A DNA stretch of 64,000 nt from Opitutus sp. (GTDB lineage Bacteria > Verrucomicrobiota > Verrucomicrobiia > Opitutales > Opitutaceae): positions 1,116,001-1,180,000 of the forward strand of contig JANPZY010000001.1 of the NCBI GenBank assembly GCA_024707325.1, given 5' to 3'. Shown here piece by piece: positions 1 through 9,276 of the stretch; position 1 is the stretch's first letter; each line of letters begins with the position of its first letter. Below the pieces are notes generated by a model, which saw only the letters and a list, made by a program, of their open reading frames with translations, did not search any database and was not told the DNA's origin. A program made the translations under genes and the position numbers.

Positions 1-1
1 G

Positions 2-415
2 GGTTTCCCCGGCGAAACCGAGGAGGATTTCGAGCAGACGCGCGAGCTCTTCGAGGCCTGCAACTACGACATGGCCTACATCTTCAAATACTCGATCCGC
101 AGCGGCACGCCCGCGGCGGAGCTGGGCGATCAGATCCCCGAAGAGGTGAAGGAGCATCGCAACCAGGTGCTGCTCGAGCTGCTGCGCAAAAACTCCGAAC
201 GGCGAAACGCGCTCCTGCTCGACACCGTGGAGGAAGTGCTCGTCGAAGGTCCCGACAAAACCGGCGAGCGTTTTACCGGCCGCACGCGCGGCAACCGGGT
301 GTGCGTATTCGATGCCTCGCCACGCCTCGTCGGCCAGCTCGTGCCGCTGAAGATCACGCGCGCCAGCGTGAGCACGCTCTACGGCGAGCTCGCGCTCGCC
401 GGAGTTGAGAGATAA
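2..415 (+). CDS. miaB: tRNA-2-methylthio-N6-dimethylallyladenosine synthase MiaB, C-terminal part
   Basis: C-terminal 137 residues of a radical-SAM methylthiotransferase whose start lies left of the window. MiaB adds the 2-methylthio group to i6A37 of tRNAs in the cytosol. The fragment opens with GFPGETEEDF, a hallmark of the late radical-SAM barrel in MiaB/RimO enzymes. It continues with FKYSIRSGTPAA (about residues 27-38) and ends in a TRAM-type RNA-binding domain (about 75-137, core GERFTGRTRGNRV). The SGTPAA segment favours MiaB over RimO. The catalytic CxxxCxxC motif lies outside, so the choice rests on the C-terminal half only. Stop TAA at 413-415. Confidence 0.88.
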   Translation, partial: GFPGETEEDFEQTRELFEACNYDMAYIFKYSIRSGTPAAELGDQIPEEVKEHRNQVLLELLRKNSERRNALLLDTVEEVLVEGPDKTGERFTGRTRGNRVCVFDASPRLVGQLVPLKITRASVSTLYGELALAGVER

Positions 416-417
416 AT

Positions 418-458
418 CGTTCTCGTTCTTCGTTCTCTTTCTCGTTCTCGTTCTCGTC
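418..458. repeat. low-complexity arm, TTCTCG units (left arm of pair)
   Basis: Pyrimidine-rich tract of degenerate TTCTCG/TTCTCT units. Its reverse complement (GAGAACGAGAACG) recurs at 870-904, so the two tracts form an inverted pair around the four-helix-bundle gene. Related sequence occurs at 2117-2208 and 19388-19420. Confidence 0.75.
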
Positions 459-463
459 CCGCC

Positions 464-889
464 ATGAGCTCTCCCTTCGATCACGAGAAACTACGTGCCT
501 ATCAGAGGGCACTGGAATTCGTGAGCTGGGTGGGACCGATCGTGGAAGAGCTTCCCGCCAAGCTCGCCGCCCGTGATCAGCTTGATCGTGCCTCTACGAG
601 CATAGTGCTCAACATCGCCGAAGGAAACGGCAAGCGCTCGTCAGTCGATCGTTGCCGTTACCTGGACATTGCGCGCGGCTCGGCGCTCGAGTGTGCCGCG
701 TGCCTCGATGTGCTGGTGGCGCGAGGAAGGCTCTCCGCCGAAATCGCGGATTCCGGTAAAGAGGTTCTTGTTGGTGTCGTCTCGATGATTGCGGGTTTGA
801 TCGCGCGGTTTTCGGGAGAGGCGCAGGAAGACCAAGCCGACTACGAAGCGGGTGCGAGAGTTGTTCGTTTCGAGAACGAGAACGATTAA
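464..889 (+). CDS. four helix bundle protein (23S rRNA intervening-sequence type)
   Basis: 141 residues of the four-helix-bundle family first seen in proteins encoded by 23S rRNA intervening sequences. The family is common as stand-alone genes in Verrucomicrobia, Bacteroidetes and Planctomycetes; its function is unknown, with RNA or nucleic-acid binding often suggested. Family signatures are LRAYQRALEFVSWV near the N terminus, RDQLDRASTSIVLNIAEGNGK in the middle and YLDIARGSALECAACLDVL after it. The ATG at 464 has no clear Shine-Dalgarno. Inverted low-complexity arms flank the gene, and the right arm overlaps its last codons, so gene and arms may have moved as one unit (inference). Confidence 0.9.
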   Translation: MSSPFDHEKLRAYQRALEFVSWVGPIVEELPAKLAARDQLDRASTSIVLNIAEGNGKRSSVDRCRYLDIARGSALECAACLDVLVARGRLSAEIADSGKEVLVGVVSMIAGLIARFSGEAQEDQADYEAGARVVRFENEND

Positions 890-904
890 GAGAACGAGAA
901 CGAA
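870..904. repeat. low-complexity arm, GAGAACG units (right arm of pair)
   Basis: Tandem GAGAACG-like units overlapping the stop codon of the four-helix-bundle gene (887-889). Reverse-complementary in character to the tract at 418-458. Confidence 0.75.
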
Positions 905-939
905 TCAGCGCACGAACTGACCTTCCAAACTTCCCGTCC

Positions 940-1479
940 ATGTCCCTCGCCCTCGCCACGCTCCTGCCCGGTTTGTTTCTCCTCGCGTTGGGGTTGCCGC
1001 TGCTGCTCAACCACGCGGGCTTCGTCGCGGCGCTCAAGGCACTGCCTCGCTCGACGGGTGCGGCGGTGGTGTTTTTCGGCGCGGGTGCGCTGTGGTTTTT
1101 GTGGGCGGTGCTGCACCTCGGGCCGGCGGATTTCGGCGAGTATCGCGTGTGGCTCGCGATCGGTTTCGCGGCGGTGGCGGTGCTGTCGTTCAAATACGCA
1201 CCCGACTTTCTCGCGGTGCGGGGGCTGTGCGTGTTGATGCTGATGAGCGCGGTGCCGCTGCTCGCGGCGGCCTACATGCACTACGACCAGCCGCAACGGC
1301 TCTTCATGGTGACGATCGTTTACATCGCAGTCGCGATCGCGATCTGGTGGGGCGCGTCGCCGTATCGCATGCGCGATTTCCTCGGCTGGCTCTTTGCCCT
1401 GCCGGCGCGCACGCGGGCGTTTGGCGGAGCGCTGGTCGCCTACGGTCTGCTGCTCGCTGGAATTTCCTTCACTTACTGA
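940..1479 (+). CDS. hypothetical multi-pass membrane protein
   Basis: 179 residues with five to six hydrophobic segments (about 4-22, 40-62, 72-90, 95-115, 121-140, 155-176), so an integral inner-membrane protein. I do not recognise a family. It ends 3 bp before the GTG start of the guanylate kinase gene, so the two are probably co-transcribed and translationally coupled. ATG at 940 was chosen because it precedes the first hydrophobic segment directly. Confidence 0.75.
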   Translation: MSLALATLLPGLFLLALGLPLLLNHAGFVAALKALPRSTGAAVVFFGAGALWFLWAVLHLGPADFGEYRVWLAIGFAAVAVLSFKYAPDFLAVRGLCVLMLMSAVPLLAAAYMHYDQPQRLFMVTIVYIAVAIAIWWGASPYRMRDFLGWLFALPARTRAFGGALVAYGLLLAGISFTY

Positions 1480-1482
1480 AAC

Positions 1483-2096
1483 GTGACGCCTCCTCCTGTG
1501 CTTCTCGTGCTCGCGGGCCCGGCTGGTTCGGGCAAGAGCACGCTCTGTGATCGCCTCTGTCTCGAAGACCCGAGCTTTTCCCGGGTGGTGACAACCACCA
1601 CGCGGCCGCCGCGGCCCGGTGAGATCAACGGCGTGCACTATCACTTCTTTTCGCCCGATGAGTTCGAGCGTCGCGTCGCCGCAGGCGAGTTTCTCGAGTG
1701 GGCGCAGGTTCACGGCAAAGATCGTTTCCGGCTCTACGGCACGCTGGCTTCCTCGGTGTTCGAGCCGCTGGCGGCCGGGCGCAATCTCGTGATGAGTGTC
1801 GACGTGCAGGGCGTGGAGAGTTTTCGCCGCGCCGCGAGGAGAACCCGCTGCTCGCGCGCCACATGACGACGATCTTCATCGTGGTTGATCGCGACCGCCT
1901 GATCGCGCGCATGCGCGAACGCGCCCAGGACAACGAGGACGAGATCGCCGGCCGCATGAAAACCGCCGAGCGCGAACTGCAGGAAGCGCACAAGTTCGAT
2001 TTCCAGATCCACAGCCAGACCCGCGACGAGGATTTCGCCGCGCTGCTCGCGATCCTGGAAAAAGCCCGTGCTCGCACCGCGGCGGCGATGGGCTGA
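1483..2096 (+). CDS. gmk: guanylate kinase, one frameshift in this sequence
   Basis: Guanylate kinase phosphorylates GMP to GDP and is normally essential. The first frame (GTG start at 1483) encodes the P-loop GPAGSGKST, the GMP-binding stretch TTTRPPRPGEINGVHYHFF and SVDVQGVESFRRAA. The rest, ENPLLARHMTTIFIV through AGRMKTAERELQEAHKFDFQI, continues in the -1 frame. The break lies at about 1834-1838 (GCC GCG then GAG GAG). One missing base restores about 204 residues, the usual length. No slippery motif is present, and an essential gene is unlikely to be broken, so a base-calling error or a rescuing second copy is the best reading. Confidence 0.85.
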
Positions 2097-2116
2097 GCGA
2101 CCCGGAGCTCCCCCGA

Positions 2117-2208
2117 CTCTTTCTCTTTCTTCTTTCTCTTACTCTTTTTCCCGCGGTGGTGTGCGCCCTGACGAAAGAGTAAGAGAAAGAAGAAAGAGAA
2201 AGAATGAG
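2117..2208. repeat. long purine/pyrimidine hairpin
   Basis: Near-perfect inverted repeat of about 30 bp. The left arm (2117-2147, CTCTTTCTCTTTCTTC...) pairs with the right arm (2174-2208, ...GAAGAAAGAGAAAGA), with a loop of about 26 nt. It fills the gap between gmk and the VTT gene. No U-run follows, so it is not a standard terminator. It shares the core AAAGAGTAAGAGAA with the tract at 19388-19420. Confidence 0.85.
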
Positions 2209-2274
2209 AGGAAGGGGGGCGCGCAGACCCTCTCTCCCGCGCGAACCCCGGCGGAGCATCACGGTCTGGTGTGC

Positions 2275-2952
2275 ATGGACTTTCGCGCCTTGGCGAAAAA
2301 GCTTACCCCGCAACGCATCGGTGTCCTGATCGGTCTCGTGGTGCTCATTGGAGCGCTGGCATGGCTTTACCATCAGATCGACGTCGCCGCGCTGCACGCC
2401 AGGGCCGGCGAACTCAACGGCCCCGCCGTCTTCGGCGCGCTCACGATTCTGCCGCTGCTCGCGTTTCCGGTGAGCGTGATGCATGCGATCGCCGGCGTGC
2501 GCTTCGGGCTCGTGCTGGGCATCCCGCTCGTGGCGCTGTCGATCCTGCTGCAACTGCTGCTCGCGTTCTGGCTCGTGAAAACGATGCCGAATTTTTTTCA
2601 GAAGCGCCTCAAACGCATTCGCCAGCGCATCCCCAAGGGCGCGCACGGCCCGGTGACGTTGTTCACCATGCTGCTGCCCGGCGCGCCGTATTTTACCCAG
2701 ATCTACGTGCTGCCGCTGATCGGCGTGCCGCTGCGGACGTTCGTGCTCTACAGCCTGCCGATCAACATCGTGCGCTCGCTCGCAGGTGTGATCTTCGGCG
2801 AGATGAGCGACAATCTCACGCTGCCGCGGCTCGCGGGCTTCGCGGTTTACAACGTCTGCGTCATCTCTGCGTGTGCGTGGTCGTTCCGGCACCTGCAGGC
2901 AAGATTGCAAGGTCCGCAACCAGCGGCAGGTGGTCCGATGCCACGCGCGTGA
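2275..2952 (+). CDS. TVP38/TMEM64 (VTT domain) family membrane protein
   Basis: 225 residues with four or more membrane helices and the VTT/SNARE-associated core (about 55-190): AFPVSVMHAIAGVRFGLVLG, then GAPYFTQIYVLPLIGVPLRTF. Relatives are DedA/TVP38 inner-membrane proteins implicated in lipid scrambling or transport; the substrate here is unknown. Start ATG 2275 (MDFRALAKKL) was chosen over an upstream in-frame ATG because the extra 69 codons would read through the low-complexity hairpin. The last 92 bp overlap the 3' end of the convergent phosphodiesterase gene. Confidence 0.85.
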   Translation: MDFRALAKKLTPQRIGVLIGLVVLIGALAWLYHQIDVAALHARAGELNGPAVFGALTILPLLAFPVSVMHAIAGVRFGLVLGIPLVALSILLQLLLAFWLVKTMPNFFQKRLKRIRQRIPKGAHGPVTLFTMLLPGAPYFTQIYVLPLIGVPLRTFVLYSLPINIVRSLAGVIFGEMSDNLTLPRLAGFAVYNVCVISACAWSFRHLQARLQGPQPAAGGPMPRA

Positions 2953-5299
2953 GATCGTTGCGCGGCACTTCGACGCGGCGCGCTTCGATGTTGGGCGAGA
3001 CGAAGATGTGATCGAGCCGCAGAAACGGCCGCATCGAGCTGAACGTTGCCGCCGGCCGGCGCCGCGCGCGACTCAGCTGCACGTCGCGCAGCCGGCGCAC
3101 GGCGAGCCGGTAGGGTTCGCTGCCGGGCATCATGTTGAAATCGCCGCAGAGGATCACCGGTTCGTCCTCGTCGACACGGCCGAGACATTCCGGCCCCAGA
3201 ATCATCTGCATCTGCAACAGCCGCTCGTGCACGCCGAGGCCGAGGTGAGTGGTGACGATGTGAACCGGTGTATCCAAACCCTGGATGCGCACCCACAGCA
3301 GCGAGCGCGGCTCCGGCCACCAGCTGCGCGGATCGTGCGGCAGCATCGCGCGGCGCACGATCTCGATGGGATAGCGACTCAGAAACGCGTGGCCGTAGTG
3401 CTCCTCGCCGACGGTGATCGTCGGACAGAATGCGACGTGCATGCCGAGCGCCTCGCCGATGATCGACGCCTGATCCTCGGCGCGCGAACGCCGCCGACCG
3501 AGATCCACTTCCTGCAGCGCGACAACGTCCGCTCCCTGCTGCTCGATCACGCGCGCGATGCGACGCGGCGACACACGTCCATCCATGCCGCTGCAACCAT
3601 GGACGTTGTAAGTCATCAGCCGCAGCGTGCCGGCCGGGCTCGGCTTGCGGCGATTCGTGACGGGAAGTTTCGCGCGTCCGAGTCGATGCAGCGCGGCCGC
3701 CCGCAGCGCTGCGGGGCGGATGAAATGATCCGTGCCCGCCGGCAGCACCGTGCCGGGCGGAAGAATTGCGAAGCCTTGTGTTTCTTCGGGGCCAAAACCG
3801 CCGTGCGCGCCGCGTTCGCCAGGCGCGAAACTCCACGCTTCGCCCCACGGACTCCAACCGACCACGATCAGATCGCCCGCGTCGCGGATGGAGCAGAATT
3901 GCACGAGATCGTTGGCGATCTCCGCCGCGATCGCGGCGGGATGCGGCAGCACCGACGGCACTTCGTCCGGCACGCGCGTGACGCCTTTCGCGTGAAACCA
4001 CTGCAGGCCCTGTGTCTCCGTGCGCACGAGCACGCCCGGCACGCGACCTTCTGTGACGAGCCGCTGCGCGAGCGCGAGGCGTTCGTCATCGGTGTGCGGG
4101 GCGGCGAAATAAATATGTCCGACCGGCCCCATCGCGGCCACGGCGAAGCTCTTGCCTTCCTCGAACGTCAACGCGTCAAGCGCTCGCGCGCGTTCGAGTC
4201 GCGCCTGATGACGCGGACTGCGTGAGAGCCACGGCGTGCCCGCGATCGCGCGTTGCTGCGAGCGAAACCGCGCCATCGGCGCCACCGCATCGGGCCCGTC
4301 GAGCAGGCGATGCAGCACCGCCTCGAGCCCACCGGGAAACTCCGCGTCGAACGGCCGCGTGCGTTCCTGTCCGTGATCCGAGAAAACCCACACCGCGTAA
4401 TCTCGACGCCGCGAACGATGCGCCGCGCGGGCGATGCGGCGGATCGAGCGATCGATGCGGCGCAGTCCGTAGTGCGCGAAAAGCGAACCGGGGCCGCGCA
4501 CGTGCGCCTGTTCGTCGTAGCCGACGAAGTTTATGTGCACGATCGGCAGTCCGCGGGTGACGTCGATCTCGCCGCTGATCACGAGCAGCTCGCGCAAGCC
4601 GACGCCGACGAACACGCGCGAGAGAAGGAGCGCGAGTTCGATCTTCGGACGACGTCCGCCCGCGATCGCCCGCGCGGCATCGCCGATCGCGACGAACAAC
4701 TCCACGATCAACAACCACCCGATGCGCAGCGCGGCGGGAAACTGCAGCAAGATGAACACGAGGATGTTTCTGATCTTCCCCGTGCGCCACATGTCGCCGA
4801 AGCCGATGCTCGCGGCGCAGAAGTGGCTCTCCTGTTGCGACGCTCCGCCGGTATAGATGTTGGACCACGAACTGCCGCCGCTCAGCAGGCCCTCGTTTTT
4901 TTCGGCGCACGCGGTTTCCCGGCCCTTGGCCCAATCGGGATCCCACATGCGTCCGATCTTCTTGAGCTGCCGGTCGAAGAAACTGAACGCCGGCACCGCC
5001 GACCGCACGGAGTAGTAGAGCTCCGCCTGCACCGCGGGCGTCGTCGACGGCAGGCCCGGATAAAACGTGTGCAAACTGTGCTGCTCGCGCGTGAGCAGTC
5101 GTCGCAGATACGGCATCCGACCCTGCGCGATGGCCTTCTCGAGCTGCACGCGCGCGAGGCCGTCGATCTGGATCATCAACAGTCCCGGTTCCTCGCTCGT
5201 GCCCTCGGATGGCTGCAGCCCGAGGTGGCGGATCGCCCACTCGCTGCGACTCAGCCGGCGACGAATGCTATGATAATACGATTCGAGTTTCGCGAACAT
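2861..5299 (-). CDS. alkaline-phosphatase-superfamily phosphodiesterase fused to endonuclease/exonuclease/phosphatase domain
   Basis: 812 residues with two hydrolase domains. The N-terminal part (about 40-530) is a type I phosphodiesterase/alkaline-phosphatase fold: IQIDGLARVQL, then the metal-ligand motifs GYDEQAHVRGPG and VFSDHGQERTRPF. A hydrophobic stretch near 200-235 (ILVFILLQFPAALRIGWLL) suggests membrane association. The C-terminal part (about 565-805) is an EEP domain with MTYNVHG, ALQEVD, CGDFNMMPGS and ASDHLPLVADL. EEP domains cleave phosphodiesters of nucleic acids, inositol phosphates or sphingolipids; the substrate is unknown. Start 5299 (MFAKLESYYHSI) lies 13 bp after the glycosyltransferase stop. 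The neighbouring lipid-type glycosyltransferase and VTT gene hint at lipid metabolism (inference). Confidence 0.85.
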   Translation of the reverse strand: MFAKLESYYHSIRRRLSRSEWAIRHLGLQPSEGTSEEPGLLMIQIDGLARVQLEKAIAQGRMPYLRRLLTREQHSLHTFYPGLPSTTPAVQAELYYSVRSAVPAFSFFDRQLKKIGRMWDPDWAKGRETACAEKNEGLLSGGSSWSNIYTGGASQQESHFCAASIGFGDMWRTGKIRNILVFILLQFPAALRIGWLLIVELFVAIGDAARAIAGGRRPKIELALLLSRVFVGVGLRELLVISGEIDVTRGLPIVHINFVGYDEQAHVRGPGSLFAHYGLRRIDRSIRRIARAAHRSRRRDYAVWVFSDHGQERTRPFDAEFPGGLEAVLHRLLDGPDAVAPMARFRSQQRAIAGTPWLSRSPRHQARLERARALDALTFEEGKSFAVAAMGPVGHIYFAAPHTDDERLALAQRLVTEGRVPGVLVRTETQGLQWFHAKGVTRVPDEVPSVLPHPAAIAAEIANDLVQFCSIRDAGDLIVVGWSPWGEAWSFAPGERGAHGGFGPEETQGFAILPPGTVLPAGTDHFIRPAALRAAALHRLGRAKLPVTNRRKPSPAGTLRLMTYNVHGCSGMDGRVSPRRIARVIEQQGADVVALQEVDLGRRRSRAEDQASIIGEALGMHVAFCPTITVGEEHYGHAFLSRYPIEIVRRAMLPHDPRSWWPEPRSLLWVRIQGLDTPVHIVTTHLGLGVHERLLQMQMILGPECLGRVDEDEPVILCGDFNMMPGSEPYRLAVRRLRDVQLSRARRRPAATFSSMRPFLRLDHIFVSPNIEARRVEVPRNDLTRVASDHLPLVADLAILPAGAGTTTHTQR

Positions 5300-5312
5300 G
5301 CGGTCGGCCGGT

Positions 5313-6592
5313 TCAGGTGACGGCGTTGACCGCGTCCACGATCGTCTGCGTTTTTTCGGCGAGCAGGTTCCATTCAACGCGGAGTCGCTCGACCCACTGA
5401 TTCCACGGACTCTGTTCGAGCATCATCCGCTCGCGTCGCGTGGCGCGTCGCACCTCGGTGTAGAAATCCAACGCGCGCTCCGCGCACAGCGTCGCGGAAA
5501 ACGACTCCGCCGTGCGCCGCGCTTCGCGGGCCAGCCTGGCAGCCAGATCAGGATTGCTCTTCAACTTCTCGAGCGCGGTGGCGAAACGCTTTGGCGGCGT
5601 CTTCGGGCCGAGCATGAAGCCGTTTTTGTTGTGTCGCAGGACCTCGCGCACGCCGCTCGCGTTGAGCGCGACAACGGGTAGTCCCGCGGCCATCGCTTCG
5701 GCGAGCACCATGCCCTGCGTCTCGCTGAACGATGCAAACGCGAACACGTCCATCGCCTGATACGCGTCGGCCAGCGCGCGGCCGGTTTGCTTGCCAGCCA
5801 TCACGAGCCGCTCAGCCACGCCGCGCTTCTCGCAGATCTGCTTGATCTCGTCTTCCGACGGGCCGGCGCCGACCACGAGAAACCACGCGTCCTCGTGCGC
5901 GCTCAGAAACTCCGCGACCGCCTTTGCGAGATAGCCGAGATTTTTTCCGGCGCGAGCCGGCCCACGTGGCCGACGACAAACGCGCGCGCGGGCAAGCCGA
6001 TCTTGCGGCGAAACTTTGGACCATCGCCTGCGGCAAACGCGTCCACGTCGATGCCGGTCGGCACCACGCGGATCGGCGTTTCCACGCCGCGGCTTTTGAT
6101 GAGCTCCGCGATGCTCTCGCTCGGCGCGATCACGCCGTCGCAGAGATTCGCGAAGTGTGTCGAGAGATGGATCGCGACTTCCTTCAGGGCCGGCGAATCG
6201 AAAGGCACGTAGTGCGTGTAGTCCTCGTAGCGCGTGTGATGCGTGAAGATAACCGGCGCGGCCTTGCCGACGGAGATGCGCAGCGCGGTGTCGCCGAGCA
6301 GAAACGGATGATGCGCATGAATCACGTCGGCTTGAAACTGATCGATGCGATCCGACAAACCCGCCGCGAGCGGCAGACGGACCGAGAAATCGCTGCCGTT
6401 GAATTTATGGATCGCCGGCACGCGCTCGACCAGCGACTCGGCGCGCTTCGGCAGCGGTTTGCCTTCGAACTCGGGCGCGACCACGAGCACGTCGTGGCCC
6501 AGCCGTCGATATTCCTCGGTGAAGGTCGCGACGGATTTGGCCACCCCGCCCACGTGGGGCAGGTAGGTGTTCGTCATCATGCAAATTTTCAT
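5313..6592 (-). CDS. GT4-family glycosyltransferase (diacylglycerol-glucosyltransferase-like), one frameshift
   Basis: About 426 residues across one frameshift. The N-terminal half starts at 6592 with MKICMMTNTYLPHVGGVAKS and has HAHHPFLLGDTALR and THHTRYEDYTHYVP, typical of diacylglycerol 3-glucosyltransferases and related GT-B enzymes. The C-terminal half carries the E-x7-E sugar-nucleotide motif (SETQGMVLAEAMAAGLPVV). The frame breaks in a run of six T (5941-5946, six A on the coding strand). With seven A the protein reads LAPEKNLGYLAKAV smoothly. It lies 13 bp upstream of the phosphodiesterase-EEP gene, so co-transcription is likely. A glycolipid product is inferred from the family only. 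Confidence 0.85.
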
Positions 6593-6689
6593 GGGAGGGT
6601 GCGCGAGCCGCGGATTGTCGTGGAACGGCAAAACGCCGCCGCGTGAGCGGCGGACGAAGAGAAGAGAATCGAGGAGAGGAGAGGCGGAC

Positions 6690-8967
6690 TCATGGGTGGG
6701 CGTCGCCGCCGGGCAGGCGTTCGAGGAGAAACTCACTCCGCGGATCGCCGGCCTCGGCCACGAGCGCCGTGCAACCGGGTAGACACACATCGCGGTGCGG
6801 AGGTTGCGCGCGCCATGCGCCATCGATCAGCACGCGCGCGCCGCGCGGGTCTTCCGTCACCCGCACCGTCACCGCGCCGTGCGGCGTCAGGGTGGGACCA
6901 AAAACGAACTCTCCTCCGCGCCGCCACTCGGGTTTCAGTCCGGCACCGATCACGAGGCCGTCGTTTTCCTCCTGCACGATCAGGTTGCGGATCAGCATGA
7001 GCCACTCCGCCGCGGCCCAGATGTGTTGGCCGTCACCCATGCAGCCGCCGCCCGTCAGCGGATGGATCGCTTCAGGCCATTGTCCGGTCGGCGAGGCGAG
7101 CGCGATCACCTGATCCATCAACGCCCACGCGCCCACCGGATCGCCCGCGCGCAACTTCACCTGCGCGAGATGGATCGTGAGGTAGGCGTTGATTCCGGAG
7201 TGGATCATGTTCTGGAAAAACCCGCCGCCGTGCAGGCAGTGTTCGCAGAGATACTCGACCGTGCGCAGGATGCCGTCATCGCCGCGCGGAAAGAGCTGCA
7301 GGGGATAATCCGCCACCAGCGAGCCGATCGCGCCCGAATCCATGCGCCGTTTGGGCGATGCAGGGATCGCGCCCGGAAAACGCCGATGTGGTCCCGCAGG
7401 AAACGAGCGCACGATCGTCGCCAGAAAATCCTCCGCTTCGCGCGCGCATTCGTCGGCAAACTTCGGCTGCTTTTTCCCGCAACAGCGTCGCCGCTGCGCG
7501 CAGTCCCGCAACGCCCCAAAAATCGTCCCAGTAGTAAAAGTCGTTGGGCCCGAGATGCTCCGCGCTGAAACCCGCGGGCAACAACCCCGCCGCCGGATGC
7601 CGCGTGTTGCGCGGCATCCGTTTGCGCGCGATCCATTGCGCGCCCTTGGTCACGGCGCGCAGCCACTCGTCGGGCAATGTCTCGCCGGTGAGCTCCGCGA
7701 AACGGCGATACATCCACAGCGCCTCGCCGTTGCTGTCCCACTCGCCCTCCTGGGAAAGAAAATAGCCATCGCGTCGTTGCCGCGGCGCGAATTCCTCCAT
7801 CACCCGCCGCGTGCGCTCGACGCCGCCGAGCGAGAGCAGCGCGTTGAGGATGAACACCGCGTCGCGAAACCAGAACCGTTTGTAAGTGTAGGGTCCGGGA
7901 TACACTTCCTGCGGTGCGTGCAACACCGTGTTGGCGAGCGCGAGATCGTAGAGTCGCGAGACCTCGCGATCGGCGCACTGCAGGCGCGCGAGCGGTTTCA
8001 GCGCGTCCGCCCACGACGCGGTGCGCGCGAAATGCGGACGCTTCTTCGGCTCCAACTCGTCGTAGATCGGCGTGCGGACGACGAGCGGTTGCCCACCCAG
8101 GTCCTGCACGGGAAACAGTGCCGCGGCCGTCGCCATGTTCACGCCGCATTCGATCTCGGTGAGCCGGATGTCCTCGCCGAGCCGCAGCGATACGTCGCCA
8201 TCCGCGTAGCGCGACAGCAGATGCCGCCGCGGCACACGGTCGAACTCGACGCGATGTTTGTTGTTCACGATCCAAGCCCGCCGGTCGTCGCGGATCGCCA
8301 CGGAGTCCACGAAGCTCACGCCTTCGGGATTGTAGGGCCGCAGCGCGATCGCCACCGCGCCGTCGCTCACGCCGCTCGTGTGAATTGCGATCCGACACGA
8401 AGGCGCGTCGCCTTCCCAATCGAGTTGCACGCGCGATTCGATTCGCACGCCCGCGCGTTCGGCTGCCGACGTGACGATCAAGGTTTCGTCGAGCGCCAGC
8501 TGTTGCTCGAACTCCGCGAGCTTTGACGGAAACAACACCGGCCCCTCGCGCGGCACAAACCACACATCGAGCGACCAGCCGTCGAAGAGCGGCGTCACCA
8601 GTCCGCGCGGATCCACGATCGGATAAAACGGCACGTCGGGCAGCCCCACCGCGGTCCAGTTGCGATGCGTGAGATTGATGTGACTGAACGAAAACGCGCG
8701 CGGGATGAACGACGCGTCCGACGGATTGAACTGCCGCTCGACCCAGTAAGGCCACACCCAGTCGAGGTTGTTCTGGATCGCCTTCGTGTTCACCAGGCCT
8801 CGCGCGTGAAACAGCATCCCCGCGCGCAACAATTCGATCGGCTCCGCGACCTCCGACGGCTGCGCGAAACCACGTAGTTTTCCCATCAACGCCACCGGAT
8901 CTAAGAAGCCGTAGGCTCGAGCGATACGGGTGATGAGAAAGCGGGTGGGGCGGGAGTTCAGAATCAT
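6690..8967 (-). CDS. six-hairpin glycosidase-like / glycogen-debranching-like protein, one frameshift
   Basis: About 758 residues when read across one extra base in a T5 run at 7471-7475 (four T gives [19 protein letters not shown]). The C-terminal half looks like an (alpha/alpha)6 barrel of the glucoamylase/debranching type: [50 protein letters not shown], then [20 protein letters not shown]. The N-terminal half may be a beta-sandwich domain. No signal peptide is evident. Start ATG 8967 ([11 protein letters not shown]) was chosen because the upstream in-frame stretch is repeat DNA. Substrate unknown; acidic residues in the WPEAIHP and DDFWG motifs are candidate catalysts (inference). Confidence 0.75.
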
Positions 8968-9091
8968 AGCGTGGGGCCTCGCGAATATTGTCCCCGCGCA
9001 CTGCCGAAAGTGCCTCCCACCAAGCCCTCCGGTCATCTCCCGGGGTTGCGCAAACCTATGCCTCCGCGCGCACGGGCGCCTGAGTTTGGCC

Positions 9092-9170
9092 AAGGTGGAA
9101 CCTGGCGTCCTCGCCAGGTTGGGTCCGACGGCGAGAGTGCAACAGCCCGGCGGGGACGCCGGGCTCCACC
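9092..9170. repeat. REPIN-like inverted pair of palindromic repeats
   Basis: Left unit AAGGTGGAACCTGGCGTCC plus TCGCCAGGTT (9092-9120); right unit AACAGCCCGGCGGGGACG plus CCGGGCTCCACC (9141-9170), in inverted orientation. Each unit is itself a hairpin. Same family as 34609-34653, 62913-62993 and the single unit split by the IS at 45376/49063. Confidence 0.85.
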
Positions 9171-9276
9171 GGGCAGCCACGTGCTGCGGTTAAGGACGGC
9201 TCTCCGAGCCATCCGCTTTGGCGCTCGCTGCGAAAAACGGCACGTTTGGGGACGCCATGGAGTGCCTTCCCTGCCG

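Noticed and set aside
1834-1838. gmk as a true pseudogene
   Set aside because: Guanylate kinase is normally essential, the rest of the protein is well conserved on both sides, and one base restores it.
2068-2274. Upstream start for the VTT protein giving 69 more residues
   Set aside because: The extension would translate the purine/pyrimidine hairpin into Ser/Arg low complexity before the first membrane helix.
5941-5946. Programmed -1 frameshift in the glycosyltransferase at the A6 run
   Set aside because: AAA slippage is possible, but family members are one continuous protein and other genes here have single-base errors that are not slippery. A base-calling error is simpler.
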